NCBI RefSeq assembly: GCF_009760405.1
Contig: NZ_WRPP01000006.1
Location: 434,001-498,000 of the forward strand
Direction: 5' to 3'
DNA length: 64,000 nt
Origin: Nocardia terrae
GTDB lineage: Bacteria > Actinomycetota > Actinomycetes > Mycobacteriales > Mycobacteriaceae
Below the pieces are notes generated by a model, which did no database searches, was not told the origin of the DNA, and saw only the letters and a program-made list of their open reading frames with translations. The position numbers were made by a program, and so were the translations under genes. Of this stretch, positions 59,282-64,000 are shown in pieces. Position 1 is the stretch's first letter. Each line of letters begins with the position of its first letter.

Positions 59282-59350
59282 TTAAGTTGAGTCATGGTTC
59301 AAGTTAATGAGCTCGACGCTAGCATGAAGTTGAACCTATGCTCAACTTAA
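59282..59350. promoter_or_regulatory. Nested inverted repeats, TetR operators
   Basis: TTAAGTTGAG (59282-59291) and CTCAACTTAA (59341-59350) are perfect 10-base arms; GGTTCAA (59296-59302) and TTGAACC (59330-59336) nest inside. The TTGA/TCAA half-sites fill the divergent gap between the SDR and TetR genes and suggest two or more operator units. Confidence 0.65.
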
Positions 59351-59379
59351 ATTCGACGCCCGATTTGTAGGATCGGCGC

Positions 59380-60018
59380 ATGCCCGTGCAGAAACCCCTC
59401 CGCCTCGACGCCCGCCGCAATCGCGACGCGCTGGTGACCGCGGCGCGCGAGGTGTTCGCCGAACGTGGGCTGGACGCACCGCTCAAGGAGATCGCCGCGC
59501 GGGCGGGTGTGGCCATCGGCACGCTCTACAACCGCTTCCCGACCCGCGACGACCTGATCGCGGCGGCCGTCGCGGACCGGGTCGAGGCGGGCGGTCGGAT
59601 CGCGGAAGAGGCACTGGCCCTTGCTGATCCGTGGGAGTCGTTCGTCTATCTGATCGAAAAGATCTGTGAGCTACAGGCTTACGACCGGTTGATGAACGAG
59701 CTCGCGCTGCGGGCCGCGCCCAGTCCGGAGATTGCCGAGCAGCGCGATCGCGGTCATGCCACCATGCGTGAAATCGTCACGCGCGCACAGGATGCCGGGG
59801 TGCTGCGCGCGGATTGGGCGCTCGAGGACATCGCGTTCATCACCTGGTCGCACACTCGCGTGGTGGAGCAGACCGCACGCGTCGCGCCCGATGCCTGGCG
59901 GCGCAATCTGGCCCTGATGCTGGACGGGTTGCGCGCGGAAGCCGCTCACCCGCTGCCGGTTCCGCCGATCACCGCGGAACAGCTGAATCGCTCGCTGGTA
60001 GCCGACGCGGGCGGTTAG
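59380..60018 (+). CDS. TetR family regulator
   Basis: 212 residues from ATG at 59380. Helix-turn-helix LKEIAARAGVAIGTLYNRFPTRDDL-type (seen as IAARAGVAIGTLYNRF, then TRDDLIAAAV), with a helical C-terminus ending ITAEQLNRSLVADAGG as in a common actinobacterial TetR group (C-terminal domain of the SbtR-like type). It should bind the nested inverted repeats upstream and control the divergent SDR gene. Ligand unknown. Confidence 0.92.
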   Translation: MPVQKPLRLDARRNRDALVTAAREVFAERGLDAPLKEIAARAGVAIGTLYNRFPTRDDLIAAAVADRVEAGGRIAEEALALADPWESFVYLIEKICELQAYDRLMNELALRAAPSPEIAEQRDRGHATMREIVTRAQDAGVLRADWALEDIAFITWSHTRVVEQTARVAPDAWRRNLALMLDGLRAEAAHPLPVPPITAEQLNRSLVADAGG

Positions 60019-60109
60019 CGGTTCCGGGGGGCCGCCCCGGCGAAGCGGCGGAATGGACTCCGGTTACCGTCGAGGGGTCAGTATGTTCGCTTGTTCTGGA
60101 GGTAGTGAA

Positions 60110-60421
60110 ATGGCAGGGATTCCCGCGGTGCCGACGTCGTTGCTCGCGGCCGGTGGCCTCACCGGTGGTTTCGCCCTCGCCCAGGCCACCAAGAAGCGTC
60201 AGCTCGGTGGCGCGGTGTTCGCGGCGGGCACGGCGGCGGCCTTCCCGCGGTGGCGCAGGACGGTCGGGACCGGCGGCGCCGCCGCGCTGACCGGGCTGGC
60301 CATCGGCGCGATGGGCGCCTCGCACCCGCTGGCCAAGAAGATCGGCGCGTGGCCGTCGGTCGCGGTGGTGTCGGGTGTGGTGGCGGCCGCCGCCTACATC
60401 GCGGTGGATCGCCGTTCCTGA
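60110..60421 (+). CDS. Small hydrophobic membrane protein
   Basis: 103 residues from ATG at 60110 with TGGAGG upstream. Three short hydrophobic segments, rich in Ala/Gly (LLAAGGLTGGFALAQATKK, GAVFAAGTAAAFPRW, AVVSGVVAAAAYIAV) separated by basic loops. No family recognised. It is followed by another membrane protein in the same direction after 90 bases. Confidence 0.65.
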   Translation: MAGIPAVPTSLLAAGGLTGGFALAQATKKRQLGGAVFAAGTAAAFPRWRRTVGTGGAAALTGLAIGAMGASHPLAKKIGAWPSVAVVSGVVAAAAYIAVDRRS

Positions 60422-60511
60422 TTCGCCCCCGTCGGCGCGTCGCGGATGGCGTGTTGCGGACCGGTAGGTTTTATCCCGTGCCGGGGGAGCGGAAGCGCAA
60501 TACCGTGGAGT

Positions 60512-60979
60512 ATGCGCACTTTCGTCCATCTGCTGCTGTTCGCGGCCGCCATCGCGGTGGCGGTCGGGGTTTTCGGTCCGCTCGTCGGCTCGGTCGACGC
60601 GCGGAATGTGCAATTCGATGACCTGCGGAACGGCTTCGCCTCGGGCCGGACGCTGGATCAGATCGGATCGCACTCGGGGTCGTTCACCAGCTCGCTGGCC
60701 ATCGGACTGCTCGGTGTGGCGGCGGTGATCCTGCTGGCCGCGCTGTTCGGGTCGCGGATAGTGGGGTGGATCGGGGTGATCGTCGGCCTGGCCGGCCTCG
60801 GCGTGCTCACCTGGCGGCTCGACGACCGCTTCGACCACGAGCTGCGCACCGACTGGCGGCACCTGCTCAGCGGAGCCTGGGGGCTGTACCTGGTCGGCGG
60901 CGGGCTGGTGCTCTCGCTGCTGTTGCTGCTGATCCCGCGGGAGCGCCGCCTCCCGCCGCCGCCCCGGTTGGGTTCATGA
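60512..60979 (+). CDS. Four-helix membrane protein of unknown function
   Basis: 155 residues from ATG at 60512, preceded by GTGGAG. An N-terminal helix (FVHLLLFAAAIAVAVGVFG), an outer region with DARNVQFDDLRNGFASG, two central helices and a last helix (LYLVGGGLVLSLLLLLIP) ending in a basic PPPPR tail. Unknown family; probably an envelope protein. Confidence 0.7.
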   Translation: MRTFVHLLLFAAAIAVAVGVFGPLVGSVDARNVQFDDLRNGFASGRTLDQIGSHSGSFTSSLAIGLLGVAAVILLAALFGSRIVGWIGVIVGLAGLGVLTWRLDDRFDHELRTDWRHLLSGAWGLYLVGGGLVLSLLLLLIPRERRLPPPPRLGS

Positions 60980-61072
60980 TCACGTAATCTCTTGTCGGCC
61001 TTCATGATTCGATCTTCCTCTCGAACCGGCGTGTAACCCCTCGACGTATCTAGGGGCGAACGAGGAGGTTCG

Positions 61073-61408
61073 ATGATTCACAACACCGTCATGACCCGGA
61101 AACTTTTGGCCTGTACCGCCATTGCCGGGACGATGTTCGCCACCGCCGCCGGGATCGCCTCGGCGGAACCGACCCGGAACGGCCCGGAGCCGTCCGGAAG
61201 CGGCGGGACTTCGCACGTGGTGGTCAGCTACGACAACAACGGATACGCGACCTACGACTACGTGAGCGATCCCGCGCCACAATCGCCGTCCACCGGCGCC
61301 GGCGACCGCAAGCTCGGCGAAGGCGGGACCGAGCAGGCCTGGGAGCGGATCCTGCTGCCGGACGGCCATTGGATCGTGTGCCGCCCCAACGTCACCGTCT
61401 GCCAGTAG
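61073..61408 (+). CDS. Small exported protein
   Basis: 111 residues from ATG at 61073 with GAGGAGG upstream. A signal peptide (1-31, ending GIASA) precedes a polar mature part: HVVVSYDNNGYATYDYVSD, then a flexible segment and the C-terminal LPDGHWIVCRPNVTVCQ with two Cys. No family known. It stands alone, 94 bases after the previous gene. Confidence 0.72.
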   Translation: MIHNTVMTRKLLACTAIAGTMFATAAGIASAEPTRNGPEPSGSGGTSHVVVSYDNNGYATYDYVSDPAPQSPSTGAGDRKLGEGGTEQAWERILLPDGHWIVCRPNVTVCQ

Positions 61409-61463
61409 TCCCCCGTCCGATTTCCGCGTGAAATCTGCCAGGTCGATGTTCTACCGTCGGTGA

Positions 61464-62393
61464 ATGGCACAGCAGAGCGGATCCGCGGACCGGCGTGCGA
61501 TGGGGGCGGCCGCCCTCACGGTCATCCTGTGGGCCTCGGCCTTCGTCTTCATTCGCAGTGCGGGACATGCCTTCTCGCCCGGTGCGCTGGCACTGGGCCG
61601 CATGCTCTCCGGATCGGTCGCGCTCGTCGCGATCATGATGATCCGCGGTGAGCGATTTCCGCCCCGCTCCACCTGGCGGGCCATCCTGATCACCGGCGTT
61701 CTCTGGTTCGGCGTCTACATGGTCGCACTCAATTGGGGTGAACGGCATCTGGACGCCGGAACGGCCGCCATGGTGATCAACATAGGTCCGGTTCTGATCG
61801 CGCTGCTCGGCGGATTCGTGCTGGCGGAAGGCTTTCCGTCGCGCCTGATGGCGGGCATCGCGGTGTCCTTCATCGGCGCGGTAGTCGTCGGACTCTCGAA
61901 CTCCGGCGGCGGATCGGCGGCGGCCCTGGGCGTCATCCTGTGCGTCCTGGCCGCCACCTGCTGGGCCGTCTCGGTCGTGGTGCAGAAACCGGCGCTGCGG
62001 GACGCCTCGGCGCTCCAGCTCACCACCGGCGGCTGCGTGGTGGGAGCCGTTGTGTGCCTGCCATTTTCAGGTCAACTGATCAGCGAGGCCGCCGCGGCTC
62101 CCGCCACCTCCACCCTGAGCCTGATCTACCTGGGCGTGTTCCCCACCGCGCTGGCCTTCACCACCTGGGCCTACGCCCTGGCCCGCACCACCGCGGGCAA
62201 AATGGGCGCCACCACCTACGTCGTCCCCGCTCTGGTGGTCCTCATGTCCTGGCTCGCCCTCGGCGAAATCCCGGCTCCTCTGGCCTGGTTGGGCGGCCTG
62301 CTCTGCCTGGCCGGCGTGGCCATCACCCGTTCGGGCGCCCCCCGTCCGGCCCCCGTACCGATCGAGAGCCCGGAAGGCTCACCGGCCGAGTAG
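61464..62393 (+). CDS. EamA family DMT transporter
   Basis: 309 residues from ATG at 61464. Ten membrane helices in two EamA repeats: ALTVILWASAFVFIRSAG and LGVILCVLAATCWAVSVVVQ begin the halves, with DAGTAAMVINIGPVLIALLG and SLIYLGVFPTALAFTTWAYAL. Family members export amino acids or other metabolites. The C-terminal tail is Pro-rich and overlaps the convergent TetR gene by 15 bases. Confidence 0.9.
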   Translation: MAQQSGSADRRAMGAAALTVILWASAFVFIRSAGHAFSPGALALGRMLSGSVALVAIMMIRGERFPPRSTWRAILITGVLWFGVYMVALNWGERHLDAGTAAMVINIGPVLIALLGGFVLAEGFPSRLMAGIAVSFIGAVVVGLSNSGGGSAAALGVILCVLAATCWAVSVVVQKPALRDASALQLTTGGCVVGAVVCLPFSGQLISEAAAAPATSTLSLIYLGVFPTALAFTTWAYALARTTAGKMGATTYVVPALVVLMSWLALGEIPAPLAWLGGLLCLAGVAITRSGAPRPAPVPIESPEGSPAE

Positions 62394-63038
62394 GTTGATC
62401 AGCGTGCGCAGCTGAGCGCTGTAATACTCCTCGAATTCCGGTGTGCCGGGCTGCTTTCCGGTGGCCTGCGCGGCCGTCTCGGGGAGCATGACCGGGGCCA
62501 GGATCATGCCCATCAACGCCATGCGCAGGAAGGCGGGGTCGAGGTCGGGGGAGACCTCGCCGCGATCGCGGGCCTGGGCCAAATGCTCGAGATCGGTGTC
62601 GACGGTGCGGGAGCCGTCGAGATAGTCGGTGGCCGAACCGCTTCCGGTCAGGCCCCGCCAGACCAGCAGCCGAGCGGGCCGGGGGTCGGCGAGCACGGCG
62701 GACAGATACCGGGCCGCGATCTCGTCGAGCGGCAGCCGCGGATCGGCGCGCTCGGCCTCGGCGGCCGGCCAGTCGCGCTGGATCTCTCGGTACAGGCCCT
62801 CCTTGCCGCCGAAGTAATAGGCGATCAGCTGCTTGTTCACCCCGGCGCGATCGGCGATCTCCTGGACCCGCGCGCCGTCGAAACCCTTGGCCGCGAACTC
62901 GTCCAGCGCTGCCTCGAGCAGTGCCTGCCGGGACCGTTCGGCGTCGCGGCGACGGTCGGCGGCGGTGGGTGCCCGGCGGGGGCGGCGGCCCGGCGCGGGC
63001 GCGGCCGGGTCCGCGGTGAGGTCGGGATCGGGTGCCAT
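62379..63038 (-). CDS. TetR family regulator
   Basis: 219 residues from ATG at 63038. N-terminal Pro/Arg-rich tail, then the helix-turn-helix ARVQEIADRAGVNKQLIAYYF with GGKEGLYREI behind. The C-terminal domain resembles the regulator group found beside DHA2 efflux pumps. It is divergent from such a pump, with clustered inverted repeats in the gap, so it is probably its repressor. An ATG further upstream (63143) is possible but would start inside the operator. Confidence 0.9.
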   Translation of the reverse strand: MAPDPDLTADPAAPAPGRRPRRAPTAADRRRDAERSRQALLEAALDEFAAKGFDGARVQEIADRAGVNKQLIAYYFGGKEGLYREIQRDWPAAEAERADPRLPLDEIAARYLSAVLADPRPARLLVWRGLTGSGSATDYLDGSRTVDTDLEHLAQARDRGEVSPDLDPAFLRMALMGMILAPVMLPETAAQATGKQPGTPEFEEYYSAQLRTLINLLGR

Positions 63039-63062
63039 CCGGTCATCGTACTGCGCAGATGA

Positions 63063-63150
63063 CTGGATCATCCGGAGTGTGGACTGTGTCATCCACACGT
63101 TTGTCATCCATATGGTTGACACTTTTATCCAAACGGATGACACTTTGTCG
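63063..63150. promoter_or_regulatory. Clustered TetR operators before DHA2 pump
   Basis: GTGTCATCC (63086-63094) and GGATGACAC (63135-63143) are perfect inverted arms; further half-sites (TCATCC, GGAT and the CCATATGG core) lie between and before them. The right arm overlaps the start codon of the pump gene. The cluster lies in the divergent gap of the TetR and pump genes. Confidence 0.6.
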
Positions 63151-64000
63151 GGTGACTCTCTCCAAGCGTCCGGACGCGGCGGCGGACCGGCCCGCCCTCA
63201 CTCCGCAGGCCCGCCGGGCCATCGCGGTCGTGCTGGTCGGCGCGGTACTCGCCTTCCTCGACGCGACCATCGTCAATGTCTCCCTGAAATCGCTCAGCGC
63301 CGAACTGGGCGCGACGCTGGACACGATCCAGTGGGCGGTCACCGTCTATCTGCTCGTCCAGGCGGCCGTGCTCCCGATGACCGGTTGGGCGGCGCGGCGG
63401 GTGGGAGCGAAAAGGCTCTATATCGCCGCCCTGCTGTTGTTCACCCTCGCCTCGGTGGCGTGCGCCGCGGCCGGTTCGGTCGGCGTGCTGATCGCGGCGC
63501 GGGTCGTGCAGGGCATCGGGGCCGGGGTGATGATTCCGGTCGGGCAGATGATCCTGGTGACCGCGGCGGGACGGGAGGGCATGGCGAGAGCCATGGTGGC
63601 CGCGGGCATTCCGATGGTGCTGACCCCGGTGATCGGCCCGACCATCGGCGGGCTGCTGCTCGAATACGCGGGCTGGCAGTGGATCTTCCTCATCAACGCG
63701 CCGATCGGCGTCGTGGGACTCGTCCTGGCCGTACGGCTGCTGCCACCGGACGGGCGTGCCGAAACAGCCGGGGCGCTGGATATTTTCGGGCTGATCCTGG
63801 TCTCGCTCGGCATGGTGGGGATCACCTACGGGCTGTCCGAGGCGGCCTCGCGCGGGCTGACGGACTCCCTGGTGCTCATAACGCTGTGCGGTGGAACGGT
63901 ATTGGTCGCGGCGTTCGTGGCGCATGCCCTGCGGTCGGACAATCCGCTGCTGGATCTACGACTCTGGCGGGATCGCCTGTTCGCGGCCGGAACCGTCTCG
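63137..64000 (+). CDS. DHA2-family MFS efflux transporter, C-terminus missing
   Basis: At least 288 codons, cut by the window end. Start ATG at 63137 or GTG at 63152, both in frame. The chain shows the EmrB/QacA type: VGAVLAFLDATIVNVSLKSL (motif LDxTIVNVAL), TVYLLVQAAVLPMTGWAARRVGAK, ARVVQGIGAGVMIPVGQMIL and PVIGPTIGGLLLEYAGWQWIF (motif C GPxxGG). DHA2 pumps have 14 helices and export drugs with protons. Divergent TetR regulator and operators suggest drug-induced expression. Confidence 0.9.
   Translation, partial: MTLCRVTLSKRPDAAADRPALTPQARRAIAVVLVGAVLAFLDATIVNVSLKSLSAELGATLDTIQWAVTVYLLVQAAVLPMTGWAARRVGAKRLYIAALLLFTLASVACAAAGSVGVLIAARVVQGIGAGVMIPVGQMILVTAAGREGMARAMVAAGIPMVLTPVIGPTIGGLLLEYAGWQWIFLINAPIGVVGLVLAVRLLPPDGRAETAGALDIFGLILVSLGMVGITYGLSEAASRGLTDSLVLITLCGGTVLVAAFVAHALRSDNPLLDLRLWRDRLFAAGTVS

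Overview
The window is GC-rich actinobacterial DNA with very dense, mostly short-gapped genes. An Emb-family arabinosyltransferase, an antigen 85-like mycolyl esterase, an LpqH-type lipoprotein, a Ddn-type F420 protein and many TetR regulators point to a mycolic-acid bacterium of the Mycobacteriales, most likely Nocardia or a close relative. This assignment is an inference from gene content. No rRNA, tRNA, CRISPR array, insertion sequence or phage gene was recognised. No intergenic stretch exceeds 300 bases except 33750-34067, which holds a tandem repeat and a doubtful reading frame.

Layout: 1-1144 is the 5' part of a HEAT-like protein. 1200-7064 (minus) is a four-gene signalling operon with 4-base overlaps: a kinase-like C-lobe without catalytic residues, a membrane protein with a related outer domain, a kinase with a PQQ-type propeller and a kinase with a YVTN-type propeller. 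7128-9988 is a membrane protein/metal-dependent hydrolase pair with a divergent TetR gene. 10000-16162 holds a GT87 mannosyltransferase, a 24-residue micro-gene, a FUSC protein, a LOG protein, an MBL hydrolase and a cyclophilin-like protein. 16324-26654 is mostly envelope and transport: the antigen 85-like esterase, HxlR/MDR pair, DUF4184, Emb protein with proline-rich insert, an MFS permease and a secreted hydrolase. 26769-29549 has a MetE-like protein and two duplicated SAM methyltransferases.

29672-37761 is a histidine-utilisation locus: a divergent IclR regulator, then hutH, hutU, an M20 amidohydrolase, hutF and hutI. HutF yields N-formylglutamate, and no HutG is present, so the M20 enzyme is the natural candidate for the last step. 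37767-50101 is a mixed stretch of small regulators, DoxX proteins, hydrolases, a possible immunity-type pair, a lipase, TMEM175, PEBP and LpqH genes.

50232-55933 is a tightly coupled four-gene operon: two proteins of unknown family, a TPR protein and a CHAT-type caspase-like protease with both catalytic residues. It is the best candidate in the window for an undescribed system. 56428-64000 carries a serine hydrolase, a zinc-ribbon protein, an SDR-fold protein lacking its catalytic pair, small membrane or secreted proteins, an EamA exporter and a TetR/DHA2 efflux pair cut by the window end.
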